Positions 1 to 5,545 of a stretch of DNA of 5,545 nt are shown in pieces. Under the pieces are notes generated by a model, which saw nothing but the letters and a program-made list of their open reading frames with translations, did no database searches and had not been told where the DNA came from. The translations under genes were made by a program, and so were the position numbers. The DNA lies in the NCBI GenBank assembly GCA_900771955.1, contig CAAGPW010000221.1:1-5545 (forward strand). The letters run 5' to 3'. Positions within the stretch are counted from its first letter, which is position 1. Each line of letters opens with the position of its first letter. The stretch is from Lachnospiraceae bacterium (GTDB taxonomy: Bacteria; Bacillota; Clostridia; Lachnospirales; Lachnospiraceae).

Positions 1-55
1 GAATGAGAGTCACGATTTGACAAACCCATTTTACCATAGAGCACACCGAAAAAAC

Positions 56-61
56 AGGAGG
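56..61 (+). promoter_or_regulatory. Ribosome binding site of the first small gene
   Basis: A perfect AGGAGG lies 5 nt before a TTG (67) and 11 nt before an in-frame ATG (73). The spacing suits TTG slightly better. The ATG gives a protein starting MRKSETYRNE, which is how I recall relatives beginning. Either start changes the product by only two residues. Confidence 0.75.
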
Positions 62-66
62 AAAGT

Positions 67-297
67 TTGAATATGAGAAAATCCGAAACCTATCGCAACG
101 AGATTAAGTCCTACATCGTCCGCACCGGCATGACCATGACTGAGGTGGTGGACTACCTTTCCGATGAATACGGCTGGAGCCGCAGTGTTCCCAATCTCTC
201 CGGCAAACTCAAGCGTGGTTCGCTTCGCTATGGCGAGGCGATGGAGCTGGCGGACGCGCTGGGATATGACATTGTGTGGCAGAAAAGAGAGCGATAA
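67..297 (+). CDS. Small HTH-like protein, DUF6471-like (hypothetical)
   Basis: This gene encodes 76 residues from TTG at 67, or 74 from ATG at 73, and ends at TAA. It has no signal peptide or membrane segment. The sequence suggests four short helices: roughly residues 10-20, TMTEVVDYLSDEYG (about 23-36), SVPNLSGKLKRG (about 40-51) and RYGEAMELADALG (about 54-66). A short strand, DIVWQKR, follows. That order resembles a compact Cro/C1-type helix-turn-helix with SVPNLSGKLKRG in the recognition position. From memory it matches a family of ~70-residue Clostridia proteins annotated DUF6471, often seen in conjugative or mobile elements; the molecular function is not established. It is much richer in GC (71 of 120 bases in 121-240) than the next gene (48 of 120 in 601-720). 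A 271-bp gap with its own promoters separates it from the downstream pair, so it is probably a separate transcription unit. It is a real gene (strong RBS, intact frame); the DNA-binding role is inferred. Confidence 0.8.
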   Translation: MNMRKSETYRNEIKSYIVRTGMTMTEVVDYLSDEYGWSRSVPNLSGKLKRGSLRYGEAMELADALGYDIVWQKRER

Positions 298-349
298 TCA
301 TGAAGATGAACGCATCCTAATAGCGATTTGTAATAACTCTGGATAACAT

Positions 350-379
350 TTGAGCTTTCGGCTGACCGTGCCGTATAGT
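350..379 (+). promoter_or_regulatory. Possible weaker upstream promoter (sigma-A type)
   Basis: TTGAGC (350-355) and TATAGT (374-379) are separated by 18 nt. The -35 matches the TTGACA consensus at 4 of 6 positions and the -10 matches TATAAT at 5 of 6. It carries the same -35 hexamer as the stronger promoter about 110 bp downstream. It has no extended -10 and could be chance. If real, it would give a longer leader to the XRE-helicase operon. A GCCGT/ACGGC arm pair (370-374 and 385-389) overlaps it. Confidence 0.3.
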
Positions 380-459
380 GAGGAACGGCGTAGGGCGGCA
401 AGCGCATACGCAAGACAAAACGGGTTTAAGTAAGTCACCAAGGATTTACAATTACGCAC

Positions 460-488
460 TTGAGCATAGGAGGGTCTTGTGTTATACT
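460..488 (+). promoter_or_regulatory. Promoter of the XRE-helicase operon (extended -10)
   Basis: The -35 TTGAGC (460-465) and the -10 TATACT (483-488) have the optimal 17-nt spacing. TGT at 480-482 supplies an extended -10 (TGn) element. The -10 matches consensus at 5 of 6 positions. Transcription would start near 494-496, giving a leader of roughly 75 nt before the GTG at 569. This is the best sigma-A promoter in the window, and no comparable promoter is evident in the 20-nt gap before the large gene, so both downstream genes probably depend on it. Confidence 0.65.
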
Positions 489-510
489 AAATTCAGCGTT
501 TGCAGAATTT
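489..510 (+). promoter_or_regulatory. Candidate operator: 22-bp palindrome at the transcription start
   Basis: AAATTCAGC (489-497) and GCAGAATTT (502-510) are inverted around GTTT. Eight of nine pairs match; the one mismatch is A495/A504. The palindrome begins directly after the -10 and covers the expected start site, where bound repressor would block RNA polymerase. It precedes a gene for an XRE-type DNA-binding protein, so autoregulation by that protein is the natural reading, but that link is inferred. As RNA it could also form a short 5' hairpin. No second full copy was seen in the leader or upstream gap. Confidence 0.55.
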
Positions 511-556
511 TATCAAGCAAAATGTGAATACAAAGTTTCGATTTTATATTTCAACA

Positions 557-562
557 GAGGTG
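557..562 (+). promoter_or_regulatory. Ribosome binding site of the XRE regulator gene
   Basis: GAGGTG is a six-base match to the anti-Shine-Dalgarno complement and ends 6 nt before the GTG at 569. This supports the GTG start over later in-frame codons, because the first internal ATG would remove the first helix of the HTH domain. Confidence 0.7.
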
Positions 563-568
563 TAGTCT

Positions 569-781
569 GTGACCGTTAGTTACAAAAAACTTTGGAAACT
601 ATTGATTGACCGTGATATGAGAAAAAAAGACTTATGTGCTGCGGCAGGAATCAGCCATGCGTCAATGGCAAAACTCGGAAAGAATGAAAACGTCACTACA
701 GATGTGTTAGTAAAGATTTGTACAGCACTACAATGCGATATTGGCGACATTATGGAGATTACAGATAGCTCTAATAACTGA
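569..781 (+). CDS. XRE-family (Cro/C1-type, HTH_26-like) transcriptional regulator
   Basis: This gene encodes a 70-residue single-domain DNA-binding protein, starting at GTG and ending at TGA. A five-helix Cro/C1 fold fills nearly the whole chain. Helix 1 is YKKLWKLLIDRD (5-16), helix 2 is KKDLCAAAG (19-27) and the likely recognition helix is SHASMAKLGK (29-38). Helix 4 is TTDVLVKICTALQ (43-55), with DIGDIMEI at the end. The pattern GIS-x-ASMAKLGK-x-E-x-VTTDVL-KIC-AL-CDI-DIMEI is typical of the small HTH_26 regulators found beside restriction and defence genes in Clostridia. There is no ligand-sensing or peptidase domain, so control is probably by dimer binding alone. The gene ends 20 nt before the helicase-nuclease gene and shares its promoter. 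The 22-bp palindrome at 489-510 is the obvious target. The likely role is autorepression and dosing of the downstream effector, much like C proteins of restriction-modification loci. An alternative is a gene-specific activator. Family assignment is strong; target and sign of regulation are inferred. Confidence 0.92.
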   Translation: MTVSYKKLWKLLIDRDMRKKDLCAAAGISHASMAKLGKNENVTTDVLVKICTALQCDIGDIMEITDSSNN

Positions 782-786
782 AGGGT

Positions 787-791
787 GGAGG
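787..791 (+). promoter_or_regulatory. Ribosome binding site of the helicase-nuclease gene
   Basis: GGAGG ends 10 nt before the GTG at 802. The frame is closed upstream by TAA at 772-774, and no ATG occurs in frame until residue 155, beyond conserved DUF4011 sequence. GTG 802 is therefore the only sensible start. The site lies in the 20-nt gap after the regulator stop, consistent with translation from the same mRNA. Confidence 0.65.
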
Positions 792-801
792 CGAACGAGC
801 A

Positions 802-3800
802 GTGGATACAAAGAAGCTGGATAAGTGGGCTGATTTGCTGCTGGATACAGGAAAACGCAATAATCTAATCAATTTTAAGGATACACGAGCGTCAACCGTG
901 GAGGTGTTGCTCCCGTCTTCTGATGTGCTGTTTGAGAAAGTGGACGGGACCGCTTCTTTTGAGGTCTTCGATCCCAAAATTGTCGAAGAAGATGATGACA
1001 CGGAAGAATCCTATGCGCCAGAGCAGTTGCAAATCGGGACACCGGAAGAGTCTTCTGAACCGGAGCAGTTGAAGATTGAGGTGTCAGAAAAGACCGATGC
1101 TTCTGGCAGAAAAGCTGCATTTTTGGCTCAATATTCCGGTAAAATCAAGCGGCAGAATCAAATCCTACTTTATAATGCTGCCACGAATCCGCTTACTGCC
1201 GTAAAAAACATTGATAAGAAGGCGCGGGAGTTCATTGAAGAAACCGGTGTCAATGTTGCGTACATGGCGTTTGGTTTTGTCCATTGGAAAGAAAGTGCCG
1301 CCTCGAACTACGTTTTTCGTGCGCCCATTTTGCTTGTACCGATTCGGCTGGAACAAGCGTCAGCGGTAGAACCCTATTTTATCAAGTCGGCAGAAGACGA
1401 CATCATTGTTAATCCAACCTTTTCCTATAAAATGGACGCAGAACATGGGGTGAAGTTCCCTGAGTATAACGATGAGGGGCTGACTGCCTACCTTGAGAAA
1501 GTAAAGCGTCTTGTGGCAAAACTCCAATGGACAGTCACAGCTGAATGCAAGATCGGTATTTTCTCATTTCTCAAAATCAATATGTACCGGGATCTGAAGG
1601 ACAATGCAAAGGCAATTCTTGCAAATCAGAATGTCCGTCAGCTCTTGGGTGAGCCAACCAGCACAGAAAAATTATACGGCGATGAGGGAACTGCTGGCTC
1701 TGTTATTGATCCATTGATTGAGCTACATAGTGTGGTAGATGCAGACTCCAGCCAAATCGAAGCGATTGAGATGGCAAAGTCGGGAAAGAGTTTCGTTTTG
1801 CAGGGGCCTCCGGGAACTGGAAAAAGCCAGACGATTACAAATATCATCGCAGAATGCCTTGGCGATGGCAAAAAAGTGTTGTTCGTTTCTGAAAAGCTGG
1901 CAGCCCTGAATGTGGTTTACGACAAGTTGAAGCAAGCGGGACTCGCTGAGTTTTGTTTACAGCTCCACAGCCATAAAGCAAATAAAAAGGATGTTATTGC
2001 GGATATTTGCCATACACTCCGCACAGGGAAAAGTGCGGTTTCCTCGAAAGCGGACGCTGAAATTGCTATTAAGAAAAAGGCACAGCATCAGCTGGATGCC
2101 TATGCGGTTGAGCTTCACAAGCTGCGCCCGGTCATTGAAAAAAGCTTGTATCAGCTGTATGAATCTTACGCCGCACTTCGGTTCACGCCAGATGTTGAGT
2201 TTTCTATCCCTCAGCTTACTTCCAAAGGCGAATCGTACTTGATAGAAACAGCTGCTCTTTTGGAGCAGTATACAGACTATATTCCATTCATCGGATATGA
2301 TTATAGAAAGAATCCGTGGTACGGCTATATCAATCAGGACACATCTTACCAGTCAAAAAACGAGGTAAAGAGTGATCTTTCTGCCGTTTCACAATTCTTG
2401 CAGGTATTGATCCCCTTACAGCAGAAAATCTCTGAGAAGTATGAAATACAGTGTACCAGCGTGGAGGACGCACAGCTTTGGAACAGTTTCTTCGGTTTTG
2501 CAGCGGCATCCAAGCTGATTACGCCGTCACTCCTGGATCGGGAGCGTTTTGATGCGGTAAATTCTGCGCTGCACAAATTGCAAGGGCAGAGCGCAGATAT
2601 TCTTGCTGCCCGCTCCGTTTTGAGTGCGGTGTTTGATGATGATATTTATAAACTGGATGGAGCTGCGTATCACAAGAAGCTGACAAAACAGTTTGGTGGA
2701 ATCTTTTCCCGGCTTTTCAACGCCGAGTACAAGCAGCTTATCACCGATCTGCGCTTGTGTAAGAAGGACGGGAAGAAACCTGCTTATGATGAAGCTGTCT
2801 CCATGACAGAACGACTTGCCTATTATCAGCAAAAGACCTCAGAATTTGTTGAAGCCGAAGCACCCATCAAAGCATTTCTTGGTGAAGCCTATCATGGTGT
2901 CGAAACCGAATGGAATTATGTGACGGAACAAATGTCTGCGATGGAAGCAATATTCTCCAGCAGCATTGCGTTCGGCACTTTGGGACACTATGACGATTTC
3001 ACCTCTGAACGAGGTATATTGGCAGATTACCACCAGAAACTTGACGAGGCTTTCGCAGTTTGTAGTGCTGATACATTCAAGCGAGCTGGTGGGTACTTTG
3101 ACCAAGTGATTCTGAACATCCACTCTGCACCGTGCGATTTGATATTGGCGAGATTAACGGATTGCCTAAATGAAATGGACAAATTGGATAACTGGTGCCA
3201 TTTTCGGAGACTTCTTTCCAAGCTGGATGATAGGCAGGTTGTGCCTTATATAAATGCTGCTATTGGTCAGAATATAGAGCCAAAGCATATTGTCGGCGTG
3301 TTCCAGAAGCAATTTTACTATCAATGGATCGATTCGATTTTATCAGGGAATCCAACTTTGTCTGCATTCAATCGGATTTCTCAGGATAAAGCAATCCGCA
3401 CTTTTGCCGAAAAAGATACTGAGCAATTTGAAATCAACAAGGCAAAGATCCGCGCTGAGCTTTCGTCTATGCGCCCATCGCTTGATATGATTGCATCCGG
3501 AAGCGCATTGGCAATCTTGCTTCGTGAAGGCGAGAAAAAGCGCAAACAAAAAAGCATCCGTTCTCTGCTTGCCGAAACAGGTGAGCTTGTTCAGCGAGTC
3601 AAGCCGTGCTTTTTGATGTCTCCGCTGAGCGTCAGTACTTTCCTTGCGCCGGATTCCGTTCACTTCGATGTGGTTGTATTTGATGAGGCATCACAGATTT
3701 TCCCGCAGGATGCAATCGGCGCAATCTATCGTGCAGACCAGTTGATTGTTGTGGGTGACTCTAAGCAGATGCCGCCCAGCAATTTCTTCAATGCTACCAT

Positions 3801-5475
3801 TGAAGCGGAGGACAACGATGAAGAAACCGGAGATGTAACGGACTTTGAATCTATCTTAGATCTGTGTTCGACATCCATGCAGCAGCTCCGGCTACGCTGG
3901 CATTATCGCAGTCGTTACGAACAGCTTATTACTTTCTCCAACAAGAATTTCTATGACAGCGATCTTGTGACGTTCCCATCTTCTAAGGTCGATGCTCCGG
4001 GTATTGGTGTAGACTATTATCACGTGGACGGCGTATTTGATCGCAAAGCTCACACCAACCGGAAGGAAGCGGAGTTCATTGTTGGCCTGATTTATCAGAA
4101 TATTGAGAAATATCCGAACCGCAGTCTTGGTGTGGTTGCGTTCAGCGTAGCACAACAGGACTTGATTGATAAACTGCTTTCCAAGCGGCGGCAAAGCACA
4201 CCGGAAAAGGAATACTTCTTTAAGAACGATGGGAAAGAGCCTTTCTTCATCAAAAATCTCGAAACCGTTCAGGGTGATGAACGCGATACGATCATTTTCA
4301 GTATTGCCTATGGCATTGATGCACAAGGACGTTTGCTGCATAATTTCGGCCCTTTGAACCGTGTCGGCGGTGAACGAAGGCTGAATGTTGCCGTTACCCG
4401 TGCAAAATGCAATGTCCAACTGGTTTCTTCCATGCACTATACGGACATTGACTTGAAGCATACATCCGCAGAAGGGGCAAAGCTGCTTCGTGAATACCTC
4501 GATTATGCCGAGAATGGCAGCGTTGCGCTGGAACGGGCAATTTCCGTCAGCCCGTTTGAGCAATTCGATTCCGATTTTGAACTTGAGGTATGCGACTATC
4601 TGAGATCCAAAGGATTTGCAGTAGATACACAAATCGGCTGCTCTGGATTTCGTATTGATCTCGGCTTGAAGCTGCCGGATAGTTCTGATTATGTGCTTGC
4701 GATTGAGTGCGACGGTGCAACGTATCACTCATCCAAAAATGCGCGTGACCGCGACCGTCTACGGCAGGAGATTTTGGAGCGCATGGGTTGGATATTCTAT
4801 CGTATCTGGTCTACAGATTGGTTCAGAAACAAATCGGTTGAACAGCTTCGACTTTTGGAGGCGGCTGCGGATGCAGTCAAAAATCCAACAACAGTAGAAG
4901 TAACACAAATCGACAGTCAGCCAACAGAAACATTTGAAGAGGTTGCAGTTGAAAAGCATTTTGAATTTCCTGCGTATAAGGCGGCAGATTTTTTTGAGGT
5001 TTGCCGACGTCATCATTACAGCGATTTCAAGGAAATCGTTAAGGAAATTTTGGAAGTGGAGGCACCTCTATCAGAAGATTTGTTTTTAAAGCGCATCGTG
5101 TGGTATTTTGACCGTGAAAAGGTTACGAATGTCGTACAGAGAGCCTACGAACAGCAGATGTACGGCTACCAGCGTTACGGCATTATCCGCAGAAATGGAT
5201 TCCTGTATCTGGATAACGGAAAAGAGATTCAGTTCAGAGGTCCGGGCAATGTTGAGCGTGACATCAAACAAATTGCGCCAGAAGAATTAGCCGCTGGAAT
5301 GTTTGAGATTCTGAAACAAAATGTAACGGCCGATAAAAGCGGGTTGTACCGTTCTTTGGCTGCTCAATGCGGAGTGACACGTGTTGGCAAAGCCATCAAT
5401 GAGGCGATGGATGCTGCACTGAATGTGCTAAGTGATCGCATTATTGTTGATGGTGAGCAGATTTCCATTAAATAA
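802..5475 (+). CDS. Hhe-like defence protein: DUF4011 - SF1 helicase - Vsr/MTES_1575-type nuclease - DUF3320
   Basis: This is a 1557-residue cytoplasmic protein with no signal peptide or membrane segments. Residues 1 to about 310 are DUF4011: LDKWADLLLDTGKRNNLINF at 6-25, NPLTAVKNI at 129-137 and APILLVPIRL at 174-183. An SF1 Upf1/DNA2-like helicase follows. It has a DSSQ Q-motif (315-318), Walker A GPPGTGKSQ (335-343), motif Ia-like VLFVSEKLAAL (359-369), Walker B DEAS (961-964), motif III GDSKQMPP (985-992), HYRSR (1034-1038), motif V VQGDERD (1156-1162) and motif VI NVAVTRAK (1195-1202). About 540 residues of mostly helical sequence separate motif Ia from Walker B. The nuclease at about 1255-1345 shows E1262, D1286, IECDG (1301-1305) and H1309, as in the Vsr-like MTES_1575 family. 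In the E-x-K position of classical PD-(D/E)xK enzymes it has D1304. DUF3320 lies at about 1405-1453, followed by a helical, winged-helix-like tail. This domain order is that of Hhe (DUF4011-helicase-Vsr endonuclease), reported as antiviral. The expected action is ATP-driven translocation on nucleic acid with cleavage of foreign DNA; substrate and trigger are unknown. All catalytic motifs look intact. It is co-transcribed with the XRE gene. Confidence 0.93.
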   Translation: MDTKKLDKWADLLLDTGKRNNLINFKDTRASTVEVLLPSSDVLFEKVDGTASFEVFDPKIVEEDDDTEESYAPEQLQIGTPEESSEPEQLKIEVSEKTDASGRKAAFLAQYSGKIKRQNQILLYNAATNPLTAVKNIDKKAREFIEETGVNVAYMAFGFVHWKESAASNYVFRAPILLVPIRLEQASAVEPYFIKSAEDDIIVNPTFSYKMDAEHGVKFPEYNDEGLTAYLEKVKRLVAKLQWTVTAECKIGIFSFLKINMYRDLKDNAKAILANQNVRQLLGEPTSTEKLYGDEGTAGSVIDPLIELHSVVDADSSQIEAIEMAKSGKSFVLQGPPGTGKSQTITNIIAECLGDGKKVLFVSEKLAALNVVYDKLKQAGLAEFCLQLHSHKANKKDVIADICHTLRTGKSAVSSKADAEIAIKKKAQHQLDAYAVELHKLRPVIEKSLYQLYESYAALRFTPDVEFSIPQLTSKGESYLIETAALLEQYTDYIPFIGYDYRKNPWYGYINQDTSYQSKNEVKSDLSAVSQFLQVLIPLQQKISEKYEIQCTSVEDAQLWNSFFGFAAASKLITPSLLDRERFDAVNSALHKLQGQSADILAARSVLSAVFDDDIYKLDGAAYHKKLTKQFGGIFSRLFNAEYKQLITDLRLCKKDGKKPAYDEAVSMTERLAYYQQKTSEFVEAEAPIKAFLGEAYHGVETEWNYVTEQMSAMEAIFSSSIAFGTLGHYDDFTSERGILADYHQKLDEAFAVCSADTFKRAGGYFDQVILNIHSAPCDLILARLTDCLNEMDKLDNWCHFRRLLSKLDDRQVVPYINAAIGQNIEPKHIVGVFQKQFYYQWIDSILSGNPTLSAFNRISQDKAIRTFAEKDTEQFEINKAKIRAELSSMRPSLDMIASGSALAILLREGEKKRKQKSIRSLLAETGELVQRVKPCFLMSPLSVSTFLAPDSVHFDVVVFDEASQIFPQDAIGAIYRADQLIVVGDSKQMPPSNFFNATIEAEDNDEETGDVTDFESILDLCSTSMQQLRLRWHYRSRYEQLITFSNKNFYDSDLVTFPSSKVDAPGIGVDYYHVDGVFDRKAHTNRKEAEFIVGLIYQNIEKYPNRSLGVVAFSVAQQDLIDKLLSKRRQSTPEKEYFFKNDGKEPFFIKNLETVQGDERDTIIFSIAYGIDAQGRLLHNFGPLNRVGGERRLNVAVTRAKCNVQLVSSMHYTDIDLKHTSAEGAKLLREYLDYAENGSVALERAISVSPFEQFDSDFELEVCDYLRSKGFAVDTQIGCSGFRIDLGLKLPDSSDYVLAIECDGATYHSSKNARDRDRLRQEILERMGWIFYRIWSTDWFRNKSVEQLRLLEAAADAVKNPTTVEVTQIDSQPTETFEEVAVEKHFEFPAYKAADFFEVCRRHHYSDFKEIVKEILEVEAPLSEDLFLKRIVWYFDREKVTNVVQRAYEQQMYGYQRYGIIRRNGFLYLDNGKEIQFRGPGNVERDIKQIAPEELAAGMFEILKQNVTADKSGLYRSLAAQCGVTRVGKAINEAMDAALNVLSDRIIVDGEQISIK
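1015..1098 (+). repeat. Degenerate 42-nt tandem duplication inside the acidic DUF4011 insert
   Basis: Two adjacent 14-codon units (1015-1056 and 1057-1098) share the PEQL core plus an I and an E in register. The nine bases GAGCAGTTG are identical in both; about 25 of 42 bases match overall by my count. They encode part of a low-complexity acidic stretch (residues about 60-99, with EEDDD at 62-66) that interrupts DUF4011. The units look like an old in-frame duplication in a flexible linker. A functional role is not evident. Confidence 0.4.
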
Positions 5476-5476
5476 T

Positions 5477-5492
5477 CCCTTGGTAACAAGGG
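5477..5492 (+). other. Perfect 6-bp hairpin with a GTAA (GNRA-type) tetraloop just after the stop
   Basis: CCCTTG (5477-5482) pairs fully with CAAGGG (5487-5492) around GTAA. It starts one base after the TAA of the helicase-nuclease gene. As RNA the GUAA loop is a stable GNRA tetraloop. No T-run follows, so it is not by itself a classical terminator. It may stabilise the 3' end of the mRNA. Its right arm overlaps the next, larger hairpin, so the two cannot form together completely. Confidence 0.5.
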
Positions 5493-5530
5493 CGCACTTC
5501 TATACTCTTCTGACGGGAGTATGTGCGCTC
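5490..5530 (+). terminator. Long bulged hairpin after the operon, possible terminator without a T-tract
   Basis: The outer stem pairs GGGCGCAC (5490-5497) with GTGCGCTC (5523-5530), eight pairs including one G-T. After a 4-nt bulge (5498-5501), ATACTC (5502-5507) pairs with GAGTAT (5517-5522). Two further T-G pairs are possible around a CTGAC loop. About 14-16 pairs in total make it a strong structure at the expected end of the operon. The bases after it (5531-5545) contain no T-run, so intrinsic termination is uncertain. It could instead be a 3' stability element or part of an inverted-repeat boundary continuing past the window. Confidence 0.45.
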
Positions 5531-5545
5531 TGCGAGGCAGACAGC

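Noticed and set aside
17..43. A consensus TTGACA (17-22) as a -35 of a promoter for the first gene.
   Set aside because: No acceptable -10 lies 16-18 nt downstream; the nearest candidates (CATAGA after 13 nt, TAGAGC after 15 nt) are poorly spaced or poorly matched. The real promoter may lie before the window.
370..389. GCCGT/ACGGC inverted arms as a terminator of the first gene.
   Set aside because: Only five firm pairs with a 10-nt loop and no following T-run; too weak to call.
228..413. A 61-codon minus-strand frame across the end of the first gene and the gap.
   Set aside because: It has no RBS and low-complexity serine/alanine-rich sequence, overlaps a well-supported gene, and has no recognisable family.
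467..473. AGGAGGG as a ribosome binding site.
   Set aside because: No start codon with a usable open frame follows at proper spacing, and it lies in the spacer of the strong promoter, upstream of the transcription start.
3892..4728. A 278-codon open frame on the minus strand inside the helicase gene.
   Set aside because: It lies wholly opposite the conserved helicase and nuclease motifs, has no recognisable domain or convincing RBS, and is explained by codon bias of the sense gene.
802..5475. Assignment of the large protein to Mokosh-type helicase-nuclease systems.
   Set aside because: Mokosh proteins pair the helicase with a PLD-type nuclease (HxK motifs). Here no HxK pair is seen and the nuclease is Vsr/MTES_1575-like, with DUF4011 and DUF3320 flanks.

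Overview
The window reads like a chromosomal accessory segment or mobile-element cargo from a low-to-mid GC Firmicute, most likely a gut-type Clostridia (Oscillospiraceae/Lachnospiraceae). The reasons are strong AGGAGG/GAGGTG ribosome sites, non-ATG starts on every gene as called, the protein families present, and an uneven base composition. No rRNA, tRNA, CRISPR array, transposase or integrase is visible. All three genes lie on the + strand.

Layout. Positions 1-66 are a short leader ending in a perfect AGGAGG. Positions 67-297 encode a small HTH-like protein (DUF6471-like) of high GC. Positions 298-568 are intergenic. This stretch holds two sigma-A-type promoter candidates; the stronger is an extended -10 promoter at 460-488. 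A 22-bp near-perfect palindrome at 489-510 sits on the expected transcription start. Positions 569-781 encode a 70-residue Cro/C1-type (XRE, HTH_26-like) regulator. After a gap of only 20 nt, 802-5475 encode a 1557-residue multidomain protein: DUF4011, then a split SF1 (Upf1/DNA2-like) helicase with a large helical insertion, then a Vsr/MTES_1575-type nuclease, then DUF3320 and a C-terminal helical/winged-helix-like tail. Two overlapping hairpins follow its stop codon.

Interpretation. The large protein has the domain order of the single-gene antiviral system known as Hhe (DUF4011-helicase-Vsr endonuclease). All helicase motifs and the nuclease acidic/histidine residues that I can read are intact, so it is probably active. 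The small XRE gene, its promoter and the palindrome look like a self-regulating control module, comparable in logic to the C proteins of restriction-modification systems. It would limit expression of the potentially toxic nuclease-helicase. The working model is an autoregulated two-gene phage-defence operon next to a small mobile-element-type gene. The defence role comes from family knowledge; the regulatory circuit is inferred from the sequence.
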